Source: Glaciimonas immobilis
GTDB lineage: Bacteria > Pseudomonadota > Gammaproteobacteria > Burkholderiales > Burkholderiaceae_D
Direction of reading: 5' to 3'
Assembly (NCBI RefSeq): GCF_011947285.1
Contig: NZ_JAAOZT010000012.1
Span: forward strand, 310,001-374,000
Length of the DNA: 64,000 nt
Under the pieces are notes generated by a model that was given only the letters and a program-made list of their open reading frames with translations, was not told where the DNA came from and did not search any database. Made by a program: the position numbers and the translations under genes. Of this stretch, positions 18,887-28,100 are shown piece by piece. The stretch's first letter is position 1. Every line of letters starts with the position of its first letter.

Positions 18887-19468
18887 ATGAGCGCAAAAAA
18901 AATCCTGTTCATTGCTGGTGATTATGTCGAAGATTACGAACTAATGGTCCCGTTTCAGGCCTTGCAAATGGTCGGCCATCAGGTGGATGTAGTGTGCCCG
19001 GACAAATCCGCTGGCGGCAGTATTCGCACTGCTATTCACGACTTCGAGGGTGATCAGACCTATAGCGAAAAACCGGGTCATCGTTTTTCTTTAAATGCCA
19101 CGTTTGCCGATGTCGAGGTTGAGCACTATGACGCGCTGCTTATTCCCGGCGGTCGCGCACCGGAATACCTGCGTTTGAACAAACGTGTGATCGAGATCGT
19201 GCAACAATTTAATGCCGCCAACAAACCGATTGCGGCAGTATGCCATGGCCCGCAGTTGCTGGCGGTGGCGGGCGTGCTCAAGGGAAAAACCTGCTCCGCG
19301 TATCCGGCTTGCGCACCGGAAGTGGAACTGGCCGGTGGAAAATTTGCAGAAATCGAAGTGACGGAAGCGGTCACCGACGGCAATCTGGTCACCGCACCGG
19401 CGTGGCCTGCGCATCCGGCATGGTTGGCGCAATTTTTGACGTTATTAGGAACGCGTATCGAGCTGTAG
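18887..19468 (+). CDS. DJ-1/PfpI family protein (class I glutamine amidotransferase-like)
   Basis: This 193-residue cytoplasmic protein has the DJ-1/PfpI fold. The nucleophile elbow is [10 protein letters not shown], with the Cys-His pair, and the conserved Glu lies in the N-terminal part ([13 protein letters not shown]). Members include PfpI-type proteases, the YajL/YhbO protein deglycases and isocyanide hydratases. The sequence does not decide between them, but length and the CHGP motif fit the YhbO/PfpI stress-protection group. An AAAGAGA site precedes the ATG. It is monocistronic. Confidence 0.88.
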   Translation: MSAKKILFIAGDYVEDYELMVPFQALQMVGHQVDVVCPDKSAGGSIRTAIHDFEGDQTYSEKPGHRFSLNATFADVEVEHYDALLIPGGRAPEYLRLNKRVIEIVQQFNAANKPIAAVCHGPQLLAVAGVLKGKTCSAYPACAPEVELAGGKFAEIEVTEAVTDGNLVTAPAWPAHPAWLAQFLTLLGTRIEL

Positions 19469-19584
19469 TCGGAGTACCCGCCTTAAGCATATTTGCTTGA
19501 TGCTAGGGCGTGTTGATATTGAGGAATGAAATGGAATTCTATTAGGTATTGCGGATGTGGTTTGGTTGGTTGATTGTTGAGACG

Positions 19585-19640
19585 GTTAGTGCTCCGTGGG
19601 GAGTGGTCGGGGCGGCCCGACAGCCAGTTTTTCTTGGTTC
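19585..19640 (+). repeat. Truncated copy of the dispersed repeat
   Basis: A short piece beginning GGTTAGTGCTCCGTGG and containing GGCGGCCCGACAGCCAGTT repeats the first 55 bases of the neighbouring full copies, then breaks off. Confidence 0.7.
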
Positions 19641-19649
19641 GGTTGATCG

Positions 19650-19970
19650 GTAGCTAAAATGGGTAGTGCTCCGTGGATGCTGGTCAGGGGCGGCCCGACA
19701 CCCGGTCACTTTCTTTTGCTTGGCTAGGCGCCCCCCACCAAAAGAAGAGTAACCAAAGAAAAGGCGACCGCAGACGCGCTGCCCTCCCTTTGGTCGGGTC
19801 CCCGATTATTTCGACTATCAGTCGGGTCGAAATACCAACTCGCCTTCGGCTCAAACATGTATTCCGACAATTCCCGACTGACAGCCGAAATAACCGGCAT
19901 CACCTATGACGGGGTACGTCAACGACAACCGCAACCGCCGCAGCCTTGTTAATTGGAGGGTTGATTGTCT
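19650..19970 (+). repeat. Dispersed repeat, full copy 1
   Basis: The unit runs from GTAGCTAAAATGG-GTAGTGCTCCGTGGATGCTGG through GTAACCAAAGAAAAGGCGACCGC and a GGTCGGGTCCCCGATTATTT segment to GCCGCAGCCTTGTTAATTGG. It contains internal inverted arms (CCCGATTATTTCGACTATCAGTCGGG region versus CAATTCCCGACTGACAGCCGAAATAA) that could fold. No transposase is present. Boundaries are approximate. Confidence 0.8.
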
Positions 19971-20084
19971 TGGCGATTGAGAGCGCGAATAGTTTAGTAC
20001 CTTTCTCTCATTGTTTTAGTCATCAGACGGGAATGGAGCGCCGCCGACGTTGACCCATTTGGTTGGTTTGGTTGGTTCGGTTAT

Positions 20085-20395
20085 TCGATAGCTAAAATGG
20101 TTAGTGCTCCGTGGATGCTGGCCGGGAGTGGCCCGGCGGCCAGTTACTTCTTTCTTGCTTCGCCAAGAAAAAGTAACCAAAAAGAAGGCGACCGCAGAGG
20201 TGCTGCCCTCCCTTTGGTCGGGTCCCCGATTATTTCGACTATCAGCCGGGTCGAAATACCAACTCGCTGGCGCTCAAACATGTATTCCGACAATTCCCGA
20301 CTGACAGCCGAAATAACCGGCATCACCTATGACGGGGCAGGTCAACAGCAACCGCAACCGCCGCAGCCTTGTTAATTGGATGGTTGATTATCTTG
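20085..20395 (+). repeat. Dispersed repeat, full copy 2
   Basis: Nearly identical to copy 1 in the same orientation, about 440 bases downstream, with GTTAGTGCTCCGTGGATGCTGG at one end and CCGCAGCCTTGTTAATTGGA at the other. Confidence 0.85.
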
Positions 20396-20410
20396 GTTGC
20401 GGTCCTTGAC

Positions 20411-20469
<59 letters not shown>

Positions 20470-20745
20470 AGTGGCCCTTGACGTACCCCGTCATTGGCGC
20501 TGCCAAGTGTTTTAGTCATCAGGCGGGAATTGTCGGAATACATGTTTGAGCGCCAGCGAGTTGGTATTTCGACCCGACTGATGGCTAAAACGCTTGGGGA
20601 CCCGAAGGGCAGCGTCGTTGCGGTCGCCTTTTTTTTGGTTACTTTATTTGCGGGGGGCGCCTAGCCAAGCAAAAAAAAGTAACTGGCCGCCGGGCCACTC
20701 CCGGCCAGCATCCACGGAGCACTAACCATTTTAGCTATCGACCAA
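20470..20745 (-). repeat. Dispersed repeat, full copy 3 (inverted)
   Basis: Reverse complement of copies 1 and 2: it ends with CCACGGAGCACTAACCATTT and contains CATGTTTGAGCGCCAGCGAG in reverse order. Copies 2 and 3 thus form a large inverted pair around the microsatellite, able to form a long hairpin or recombine. Confidence 0.85.
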
Positions 20746-20979
20746 CCGGACCACCCAAAACGGGCCCACGTCGTCGACACTCCATTCACATCCTTAAATT
20801 TAATATTCGCCGCATCGCCGAATAAAAAGTAGGCAAATGGCTTGTAATAAACCATAAAATCTCAGACATATTACCGGGCGCCGAGCCACAATACCGGATG
20901 ACTAAAACACCGATACTTTTCGCTGCACCGTTAACATCGACCAGCGCTTCCCGACACCCCAGTTTTAGCTATTTCCCGT
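20746..20979. other. Gap between the repeat cluster and the GntP operon terminator
   Basis: No gene supported. A 64-residue minus-strand frame runs from 20855 into repeat copy 3 and looks like translated repeat sequence. Confidence 0.4.
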
Positions 20980-21014
20980 AAAAAAAAAGGCCGCATTTCA
21001 TTAGAAAAGCGGCC
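20980..21014 (-). terminator. Intrinsic terminator of the D-amino-acid operon
   Basis: On the minus strand a GGCCGC/GCGGCC stem (21014-21009 with 20994-20989) is followed by nine T residues (complement of 20980-20988). It lies 42 bases after the GntP permease stop and closes the minus-strand operon. Confidence 0.85.
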
Positions 21015-21056
21015 ATTACAATCATCTTGGTTACAGGTTCTTATATCAGCAGATGC

Positions 21057-22406
21057 TTACACAACCAATGACAACGCCAGCGTAAACAACAAACCCAGCA
21101 CTGAAATAAGCGTCTCGCACACGGTCCAGGTTTTGAATGTTTCTGTCACCGTCATGTTGAAGTATTCCTTCACTAGCCAGAATCCGCCATCATTAACGTG
21201 CGACAGGATCAGCGAACCGGCACCGGTTGCCAGCACCATGAGTTCTGGCCGGGTACCAGCCACACTTGATACGATAGGCGCAACAATTCCACAGGCAGTA
21301 ATCATCGCGACCGTGGCAGAACCTGTGGCGACACGAATCAGTGCAGCAACAAACCAGCCCAAGACCAAAGGCGACAAATGCGCGCTGGTAGCAATCCCAA
21401 CGATAGCGTTTGAAATGCCGCTGTCTTTCAATATCTGTCCGAAGCCTGCGCCTGCACCAACGATGAGGGTGATGCCAGCGATAGGTGCCAGACTCTCTGT
21501 CGTAAATTTGAGAATCGCTTCACGATTGAAACCACGTGCTTTACCAAAGGTATAAAAGCTGACCAGAGCGGCAATTAACAGCGCGATGACAGAGTTACCA
21601 ATCAAGCGCAGAAAGTCGTTGGCGAAAGTCTTTGGAGTGAAGAAAATATCCGCCCAGCTACCCAGCAACATCAGCACGACTGGTAACAGGATCGTCGCTA
21701 AAGTAATACCCAAGCCCGGCAAATCGCGTGTGCTATCTTTTTCCACAAATTGCGCCAGCAATGGGTTATCCGGACTAGGAAACACAAACTTCGAAATCAG
21801 TCTGGCGAATAAAGGACCGGCAATAATCGCCGTGGGAATACCAACGATGAGCGCGTACACAATGGTACGACCAATGTCAGCGTTGTAAGCGGTTACGGCG
21901 TACAGCGCGGCCGGATGCGGAGGGATCAAACCGTGTACCACCGACAAACCGGCGACCATTGGAATACCCACCAGTATCATGTTGGTACCGGTGCGCTTGG
22001 CAACGTTAAAGGCAATCGGTATGAGCAACACGAAGCCGACTTCAAAAAAGACGGGTAAGCCGACGATCAATGCCACCACCATCATGGCCCAGTGAACGTT
22101 TTTTTGTCCGAAGGCACCAATCAGCGTGTTGGCGATGCGTTCCGCTGCGCCGGACTCCGCCATCATCTTGCCGAACATCGTCCCCAATCCCACCACCAAC
22201 GCGATGTGACCGAGCGCCCCGCCAACACCTTTTTCATACGATTTGACGATGGTATCCATAGGCATGCCGACTGCGGCACCTAAAATCACGGACACCACGA
22301 TCAGGACGATGAATGGGTTCATCTTGAATTTTGCAATAAGCACCACGAGCGTAATCACTGCAATCAGTGCGTACGCCAGCAGCATGTTTCCCTGAACCAT
22401 TTCCAT
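21057..22406 (-). CDS. GntP-family permease, probable D-amino-acid or organic-acid importer
   Basis: This 449-residue protein has about twelve to fourteen hydrophobic segments and belongs to the GntP/DsdX family of proton symporters. The start at 22406 was chosen because AGGAG lies six bases upstream; two neighbouring in-frame ATGs (22412, 22400) are too near or far. Family landmarks are VGGALGHIALVVGLGTMFGK, IPPHPAALYAV and the C-terminal SHVNDGGFWLVKEYF. GntP members carry gluconate, and DsdX carries D-serine. Its place in an operon with D-aminoacylase, RidA and an RpiR regulator favours a D-amino acid or N-acyl-D-amino acid; this is inferred. Confidence 0.88.
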   Translation of the reverse strand: MEMVQGNMLLAYALIAVITLVVLIAKFKMNPFIVLIVVSVILGAAVGMPMDTIVKSYEKGVGGALGHIALVVGLGTMFGKMMAESGAAERIANTLIGAFGQKNVHWAMMVVALIVGLPVFFEVGFVLLIPIAFNVAKRTGTNMILVGIPMVAGLSVVHGLIPPHPAALYAVTAYNADIGRTIVYALIVGIPTAIIAGPLFARLISKFVFPSPDNPLLAQFVEKDSTRDLPGLGITLATILLPVVLMLLGSWADIFFTPKTFANDFLRLIGNSVIALLIAALVSFYTFGKARGFNREAILKFTTESLAPIAGITLIVGAGAGFGQILKDSGISNAIVGIATSAHLSPLVLGWFVAALIRVATGSATVAMITACGIVAPIVSSVAGTRPELMVLATGAGSLILSHVNDGGFWLVKEYFNMTVTETFKTWTVCETLISVLGLLFTLALSLVV

Positions 22407-22680
22407 TACCATCTCCTAAGGGTGTGCATGTAAAAAAATCTGTCGGTTGTTTTCAACATTCAGCATCGTGCGAACAAATCTACACTTTCCAGGGTTGACA
22501 CTTACGGTTTGCGTCGCGCTGGCTTTCGATGCCAGTTGCTGATTATTTCAGGCCTCGCAGGAATTAAGACCTGACATTATTCCAGGCAAATTTTTAGCCG
22601 CTCTTTATATCACATCGCTCTTTATCTATAATATTTTTTACACGTGAATGTGTTTCAACGCGCATTATTAAAGCGCGTCA
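22407..22680. other. Gap between RidA and GntP genes
   Basis: The 274 bases hold no gene I can support. The gap is long for an operon, so an internal promoter for the permease gene is possible. Confidence 0.35.
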
Positions 22681-23064
22681 TTATCGCTTGAAGGCGATGC
22701 AGTCGACTTCTACTTTACAGTCAACCACCATTGACGACTGGACGCAGGCGCGCGCAGGCGGGTTGGCACCGAAGTACTCCTGGAACACCCGGTTGAATGA
22801 CTGAAAGTCACGGGCGTCGTCAAGCCAAACCCCGCAACGGACGACGTGCTCGGGACCGTAACCGGCCTCGGCCAGAATCGCGAGGACGTTCTTGATCGCC
22901 TGATGCGACTGCGCCACGATGCCGCCATCGATGACTTCGCCCTTGACCATCGGCACCTGCCCCGACACATACAACCAGCCATCCGCTTCCACTGCGCGGG
23001 AAAATGGCAGATGCTGTCCACCGGTTCCAGTACCGCCTTCTACGCCGTATCGTTTAATTGTCAT
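22681..23064 (-). CDS. RidA family enamine/imine deaminase
   Basis: This 127-residue protein is a RidA/YjgF/UK114 member. I set the start at 23064 (MTIKRYGVEGG) because an AGGGATC site precedes it and it gives the normal family length; the longer open frame lacks support. The substrate-binding arginine lies in RACVQSSMV near the C-terminus. RidA hydrolyses reactive enamines and imines released by PLP enzymes that dehydrate serine or threonine. The divergent PLP enzyme of the DSD1 type in this locus would produce exactly such intermediates. It lies in the minus-strand operon between D-aminoacylase and the permease. Confidence 0.9.
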   Translation of the reverse strand: MTIKRYGVEGGTGTGGQHLPFSRAVEADGWLYVSGQVPMVKGEVIDGGIVAQSHQAIKNVLAILAEAGYGPEHVVRCGVWLDDARDFQSFNRVFQEYFGANPPARACVQSSMVVDCKVEVDCIAFKR

Positions 23065-23189
23065 GTTGATCCCTTTAAAATTATAAATGTGCGGCCTTGT
23101 AACTGCAGTGTTGCTTTCCGTGCTGCCTTGACCGGCAACTTTACGGAAGGAGCCGCCATTCCCGACCTGCGAAAAAATGACGGAATTAA

Positions 23190-24701
23190 TTAAATCCCCA
23201 CTCGTGGCAGAAAGCGCCCCGCACGTTTGCCAGTAGCGCGCTTTTCTGCGCCCCCGCAATACGATAGGACGCCATTTACCCAGACCGCCTCAATCCCTTC
23301 GGCTGCTTGCATCGGATTGGTGAAGGTCGCGGCGTCGCGTATGGTTTCTGGGTCGAACAATACCAGATCGGCCCAATAACCTTCTCGCACCAGACCACGA
23401 TCGATCAGACCGAAGCGCTGCGCTGACAAGCCGGTCATCTTGTTAACGGCTACGGTCAATGAGAATAATTTCTTCTCACGGCTGTAATAACCCAGCACGC
23501 GAGGAAATGCGCCCCATAAACGCGGATGCGGCAACGGGTCGTTAGGTAATCCGTCGGAACCGATAACGGTTGCCGGATGGCTCAAAATACGGTTGACGTC
23601 ATCATCATGCATGCCGTGATAGACCGCGCCGGCTGGTTGTAAGCGTCGGGCGGCTTCCAGCAGATCGACGCTCCATTCGGCGGCTATCGTGGCCAGCATC
23701 TTGCCGCCCATCGCTGGATGGGGCGCAGACCACGTGACCTGAATATCAATCGTATCAGTGACTTGCTTTAAGTCGAGCGTCGATGAGCTGGCCGTGTAAG
23801 GATAGCAATCGCAACCGACAGGCTGATAGCGTTGCGCTTGCTCTAACGCGGCAAGTACTTCGCCGCTGCGGCCCCAATTGTCGACGCCCGCACACTTCAG
23901 ATGTGAAATCATGACCGGGACGCGTGCGTGTTTGCCGATCTGGAAGGCCTCCTCCATTGCTTCCAGAATGTCCGCAAATTCACTGCGCAGATGGGTGGCA
24001 TAAATACCGCCCGCAGCGGCCAGCGGCGCGGCTAAGGCCATTACTTCAGAAGTAGGCGCGCTGATCGCGTTGTCATACGCCAAACCCGTACTCAAACCCA
24101 AGGCACCATGCGCCAGCGCTTCGCTTAACTGCAGGCACATGGCGTTGATCTCATCGTCGCTGGCGGCGCGATCAAGGCGATCCATGTGGTTATTGCGCAA
24201 TGCAGTGTGGCCGACCAGCGCTGCGACATTGAGCGATGGCTGGGCCTGATTGACCGCTGCGACGTAACTTGCAAAAGTCGGATAATTGAATGCATTAGTA
24301 TCGCCCAATAAATTCATCGGGTCGGGTGGCGCGCCTTTCAGACTCACCGGTGCGGCGCTGATCCCGCAGTTACCGACAATGACCGTGGTGACGCCTTGCG
24401 ACAGTTTAGGAAACATCTCCGGTTGGCGAATTACGTTGGTATCGTCATGCGTATGCACGTCGATAAATCCGGGGCTCAACACCCTTCCGTGACCATCAAT
24501 TTTTTGTGTTGCTTGCCAACCGTCCAGCGCACCAACCGCTGCAATGCGCAGGATGCGCCCGTTGAGGATGAGGACGTCGGCTGCGAACGGCGCTGCGCCG
24601 CTGCCATCGATTAACGACACATTGCTAATTAATGTGTCGCAGGTGCTGTCGCCATTGCCTGTATCGGGACTGCTATTGTTCGTGGTTGTTGCGCCAGTCA
24701 T
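23190..24701 (-). CDS. N-acyl-D-amino-acid deacylase (D-aminoacylase)
   Basis: This 503-residue amidohydrolase frees D-amino acids from N-acyl-D-amino acids. Metal ligands are visible in GFIDVHTHDD (HxH), followed by VVGNCGISAAP, which is characteristic of D-aminoacylases, and later His residues in VMISHLKCAG and the GSDG near IGSDGLPNDP. The length matches the family (about 480-500). It starts one base after the regulator stop, so regulator and enzyme are tightly coupled. Cytoplasmic by absence of a signal peptide. Downstream RidA and permease complete a D-amino acid salvage pathway. Confidence 0.92.
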   Translation of the reverse strand: MTGATTTNNSSPDTGNGDSTCDTLISNVSLIDGSGAAPFAADVLILNGRILRIAAVGALDGWQATQKIDGHGRVLSPGFIDVHTHDDTNVIRQPEMFPKLSQGVTTVIVGNCGISAAPVSLKGAPPDPMNLLGDTNAFNYPTFASYVAAVNQAQPSLNVAALVGHTALRNNHMDRLDRAASDDEINAMCLQLSEALAHGALGLSTGLAYDNAISAPTSEVMALAAPLAAAGGIYATHLRSEFADILEAMEEAFQIGKHARVPVMISHLKCAGVDNWGRSGEVLAALEQAQRYQPVGCDCYPYTASSSTLDLKQVTDTIDIQVTWSAPHPAMGGKMLATIAAEWSVDLLEAARRLQPAGAVYHGMHDDDVNRILSHPATVIGSDGLPNDPLPHPRLWGAFPRVLGYYSREKKLFSLTVAVNKMTGLSAQRFGLIDRGLVREGYWADLVLFDPETIRDAATFTNPMQAAEGIEAVWVNGVLSYCGGAEKRATGKRAGRFLPRVGI

Positions 24702-24702
24702 A

Positions 24703-25683
24703 TCAATCTCCTAGCGGCCCGCGATTGCCGCTTCCTAAGTGCGTATCAAGCGTGAATTTTAGCCGTCGCAATAATTCCTGACTATGATCCTTTTGCAGCA
24801 GTGCCAGTTCAGCCATCACTACATCGAGTACCATCATCATCGCGTAGCGCGACGATGATGGTTTATAAATGAAATCGGTTTCCAGCGACATGATCGGCAA
24901 CACGACATCGGCGATCTGGGCCAATTGCGATCCTGCCGCCGTGATGGCAATCAGACATACGCCGTACTCTTTGGCTACCTCGCAACTGGCAAGCAGTTCG
25001 GGGACATTTCCAGACGTAGAAAACGCAAGCACTACGTCGTTTTTATCCAGCGTAGCGGCGACCATACGCTGCAACAAGGCGTCGTGATACGTGGCGGCGG
25101 GCCGCCCTAAACGTACCAGTCGATACTGCGCCTCATCAGATAACATGGTCGAACCGCCGCCCATGCCGAAGGCATAAATCATGCGTGCATTCCGCAATAA
25201 ACCCGCGGCACGTTGCAGGGCATCCTGATTTAACAGGGCGCGATTGACTTCCAGGACTTTGCCTATATCCGCATAAATAACGTCTGCAATCTGAGGCACG
25301 CGCTCTCCTTCTGCCGCCGGCAGTTCTGCGCGGAGAAATCGCTCACCGATGGCAGTCGCCTGTCCCAGTTTCATCTTCATGTCGCGGACATCCCTGCATC
25401 CTATGGCACGGGCGAAGCGAGTGACACTGGCCTGACTGACGCCAGCCCGTGTTGCCAACGTGCCGATACTGGCCGCGGCAGCGAGCGGCAAATCTGCCAA
25501 AATTGTGTGCCCAACTTTTTGCTCTGCCTGCCTTAGCTGGCTGCTGCGTTCCGAAATACGGCACACGATATCGAACGTATGTAAGACGGAACGGGGCGCG
25601 GTGTGCGCGCCGATATGTAATCGGGTATGTAGGGCCGTTTTATTACTGGTATGCCCCGTAACGGCAGCCGACAAAGGTGCCAT
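24703..25683 (-). CDS. MurR/RpiR-family transcriptional regulator
   Basis: This protein of 326 residues (ATG at 25683; a TTG at 25722 would add 13) has an N-terminal RpiR helix-turn-helix (LATRAGVSQASVTRFARAIG) and a C-terminal SIS domain (about residues 160-300, YAFGMGGGSTMLSDEAQYRL and FSTSGNVPELL). SIS domains of this group bind phosphosugars or related ligands. The N-terminal extension of about 50 residues before the HTH is longer than usual. It leads the minus-strand operon and probably controls it and the divergent PLP-enzyme gene through the palindromes at 25859-25940. Confidence 0.9.
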   Translation of the reverse strand: MAPLSAAVTGHTSNKTALHTRLHIGAHTAPRSVLHTFDIVCRISERSSQLRQAEQKVGHTILADLPLAAAASIGTLATRAGVSQASVTRFARAIGCRDVRDMKMKLGQATAIGERFLRAELPAAEGERVPQIADVIYADIGKVLEVNRALLNQDALQRAAGLLRNARMIYAFGMGGGSTMLSDEAQYRLVRLGRPAATYHDALLQRMVAATLDKNDVVLAFSTSGNVPELLASCEVAKEYGVCLIAITAAGSQLAQIADVVLPIMSLETDFIYKPSSSRYAMMMVLDVVMAELALLQKDHSQELLRRLKFTLDTHLGSGNRGPLGD

Positions 25684-25858
25684 GCGCGCTCTTTTCTTAT
25701 TCAAAATATGACCTATTCTCAAAAGGGCTTACAAATCTGCCCGGGCAGCATCGTGTTCTCCACGCATACTAGCGCACTGTCCCACCTGGCAGGATTCACA
25801 AACCGATTTCCGGGACACTATTCGCAGGCTCTACAAGAGCTGTAGTAGGTCAAGCTTA

Positions 25859-25879
25859 GGTAACCTTGTGAAGGTTACC
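25859..25879. promoter_or_regulatory. Perfect 9-base inverted repeat, candidate operator
   Basis: GGTAACCTT-GTG-AAGGTTACC lies in the divergent region between the RpiR-type regulator gene and the PLP-enzyme gene. A perfect palindrome at this place is a likely binding site for the adjacent regulator. Confidence 0.55.
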
Positions 25880-25922
25880 ACGCGGTGAAATTTTTTTGTG
25901 TTACTTTATATCATACGAAAAA

Positions 25923-25940
25923 TATTCTTCATTAAGAATA
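25923..25940. promoter_or_regulatory. Second inverted repeat, candidate RpiR operator
   Basis: TATTCTT-CATT-AAGAATA, two 7-base arms, 43 bases from the first palindrome and about 70 bases before the start of the PLP-enzyme gene. AT-rich TTC-N-GAA palindromes are common for RpiR-family sites. Confidence 0.5.
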
Positions 25941-26010
25941 AAAAACAATATTTTGGGGCATTATTTTGTCCTTTGCGGGCAAAAAACGAGCGCAAACGAG
26001 GGAATTATCT

Positions 26011-27303
26011 ATGGATGATACAAACTATCACAGCGCTATCAAGGCACCGGTTCTGCTGCCGCTGAATAAAGGCTTAGGCGACGTTCAACAACCGTTGCCC
26101 ACCGCAGCGGTCAAGGATTTGCGCTGGAACTTACTACGTGAGGACGTCAGCTTGCCTGCCGCCGTACTATATGAAGAACGCCTTCAGCATAACTTGGAAT
26201 GGATGCAGCAATTTGTCTCTGAATATGGCGTCAAGTTAGCCCCGCATGGCAAAACCACGATGGCACCGGCATTATTTGCCCGGCAAATAGCGGGCGGTGC
26301 TTGGGGTATTACACTGGCGACCGCTCATCAAAGCCGCGTGGCGTATGTGCACGGGGTGCGACGTGTGATCATGGCAAATCAACTTATTGGTAAGCAGAAT
26401 ATGGCGATCGTCTCGGACTTGCTGACTGATCCAGCGTTCGAATATTACTGTCTGGTGGATTCTGCGCAGGGGGTGGATTTGTTAGGGGCGTTCTTCAAGG
26501 AACGTCACCAGACCTTGCACGTTTTGCTAGAACTGGGCGTTGACGGTGGCCGCACGGGTGTTCGGAACGCCGCACAACAAAGTGCTGTGCTAAACGCCAT
26601 CGCAGAATGGAAGGGTCATATCGTTCTGGCTGGAATTGAGCTGTATGAAGGTGTTTTGAAAGAAGAAGCGGAAATCCGGGCGTTTTTGCAACGCGCCGTG
26701 ACGTGTACCAAAGGCCTCGCGGATGCTGGTCAATTTGCCGAGCGAGCGGCGCTTCGCCCCGTCATCCTGACCGGCGCCGGTTCAGCCTGGTACGACGTAG
26801 TGGCGGAGGAGTTTTCCAGGGCTGACATTGGTTTGCCGCTGGACGTGATCCTGCGCCCCGGCTGTTATTTAACGCATGACGTCGGCGTTTATCGTGCATC
26901 GCAGGAACAAATCCAGACCCGTAATCCGGTGGCTCAAAAAATGCGTAGCAGTCTGTTGCCGGCTCTCCAGTTATGGGCTTATGTGCAATCCGTGCCGGAG
27001 CCCGGCAAAGCAATTATCGCGCTTGGTAAACGGGATGCGGCGTTCGATGCCGGGTTGCCGCAACCGGCCAAACAGTATCGACCCGGCACCCAAGCACCTT
27101 TGGCAACCCCAACCCACTGGCAATTGACGGGCATGATGGACCAGCATGCTTATATGCACATTGCTGAGGGCGACGATATCAAAGTCGGGGACATGATCGC
27201 TTTTGATATTTCACATCCCTGCCTGACTTTCGATAAATGGCGGCAAATCGCCGTAGTCAACCCTGCATTTGAGGTGATTGATGTGGTTCACACTTTCTTC
27301 TGA
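26011..27303 (+). CDS. DSD1-like PLP-dependent D-amino acid deaminase/aldolase
   Basis: This 430-residue enzyme has an alanine-racemase-type N-terminal barrel with the PLP lysine in LAPHGKTTMAP and a C-terminal D-serine-dehydratase-like domain (metal-binding His/Cys in FDISHPCLTFDKW). The ATG at 26011 is preferred to the TTG at 25966 because GAGGGAA lies just upstream. Members are D-threonine aldolases and eukaryotic-type D-serine dehydratases; clusters with D-aminoacylase and RidA are usually annotated amino acid deaminase. It would consume the D-amino acids that the divergent operon releases and imports. The exact substrate is not shown by sequence. Confidence 0.85.
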   Translation: MDDTNYHSAIKAPVLLPLNKGLGDVQQPLPTAAVKDLRWNLLREDVSLPAAVLYEERLQHNLEWMQQFVSEYGVKLAPHGKTTMAPALFARQIAGGAWGITLATAHQSRVAYVHGVRRVIMANQLIGKQNMAIVSDLLTDPAFEYYCLVDSAQGVDLLGAFFKERHQTLHVLLELGVDGGRTGVRNAAQQSAVLNAIAEWKGHIVLAGIELYEGVLKEEAEIRAFLQRAVTCTKGLADAGQFAERAALRPVILTGAGSAWYDVVAEEFSRADIGLPLDVILRPGCYLTHDVGVYRASQEQIQTRNPVAQKMRSSLLPALQLWAYVQSVPEPGKAIIALGKRDAAFDAGLPQPAKQYRPGTQAPLATPTHWQLTGMMDQHAYMHIAEGDDIKVGDMIAFDISHPCLTFDKWRQIAVVNPAFEVIDVVHTFF

Positions 27304-27419
27304 TAAATTCTGTTGAAATTAACGCTGAAAGTATGACGCGCTGAGCGGCGCGCAAGAATATTATCGAAAAACTATGAGGTCGCTTGCACAAAAGCCGTTG
27401 CCCAGCTTATCCTGAGGTA

Positions 27420-28100
27420 ATGAGTATAACGCGTCAGGACCTCGAACAAGACCGCTTGCGTAACGCACTGATCAACACGCCGATCGCTGGCTCGTTCCTC
27501 TCGGAAGAAACGTTAGAAGCCTCGTGGCGGGGCGCGCTGGCGTCGTTGCCGCCGCATACCGATGGCATCTGGCTGTTCGGCTATGGCTCGCTCATCTGGA
27601 ATCCGATGGTCCTGTTCACCCAGCGACGGCGGGCCACATTGCACGGCTATCATCGCGGATTTTATTTATATTCAAATATCAATCGCGGGACGGTAGACAA
27701 GCCCGGATTGGTATTGGGTCTGGATCGTGGCGGTTGCTGCAACGGCGTGGCATTTTGGATTCCAGCAGCGAATATAGAAACAGAGTTACGCATGCTATGG
27801 CGCCGCGAGATGCTGACAGGTGCCTACTTGCCGCGCTGGCTATCGATTCGACTACCAGCAACCGATATCAATCCTCCACATCAAGTCAGAGCGCTGGCGT
27901 TTGTGATGAACCGTCATCATGCGGGATACGCCGGACGCCTTTCCGATGCGATTATTATTTCTCACTTGCGCGACGCGACCGGATTGTACGGACCGGCCAG
28001 AGATTATCTGCAACATACGCTGGAGGGCTTACTTAAAGAGGGGCTGAACGATTCTTATCTGGCGCGTTTATGGACGCAATTACAAAACGAGCCGCGGTAA
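27420..28100 (+). CDS. chaC: ChaC-type gamma-glutamylcyclotransferase
   Basis: This 226-residue cytoplasmic protein has the glycine-rich start motif FGYGSLIWNP and the family's central GLDRGGCCNGVAFW region. ChaC proteins cleave glutathione to 5-oxoproline and Cys-Gly. The start at 27420 follows GAGG closely (2-base gap); the frame stays open upstream to a TTG at 27384. It lies 117 bases after the PLP-enzyme gene and is probably a separate unit. No sign of damage. Confidence 0.88.
   Translation: MSITRQDLEQDRLRNALINTPIAGSFLSEETLEASWRGALASLPPHTDGIWLFGYGSLIWNPMVLFTQRRRATLHGYHRGFYLYSNINRGTVDKPGLVLGLDRGGCCNGVAFWIPAANIETELRMLWRREMLTGAYLPRWLSIRLPATDINPPHQVRALAFVMNRHHAGYAGRLSDAIIISHLRDATGLYGPARDYLQHTLEGLLKEGLNDSYLARLWTQLQNEPR

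Noticed and set aside
20097-20375. Frames of about 60-90 residues within the repeat copies
   Set aside because: The same translation recurs in each copy because the DNA is repeated; there is no ribosome site and the inverted copies share no frame logic.
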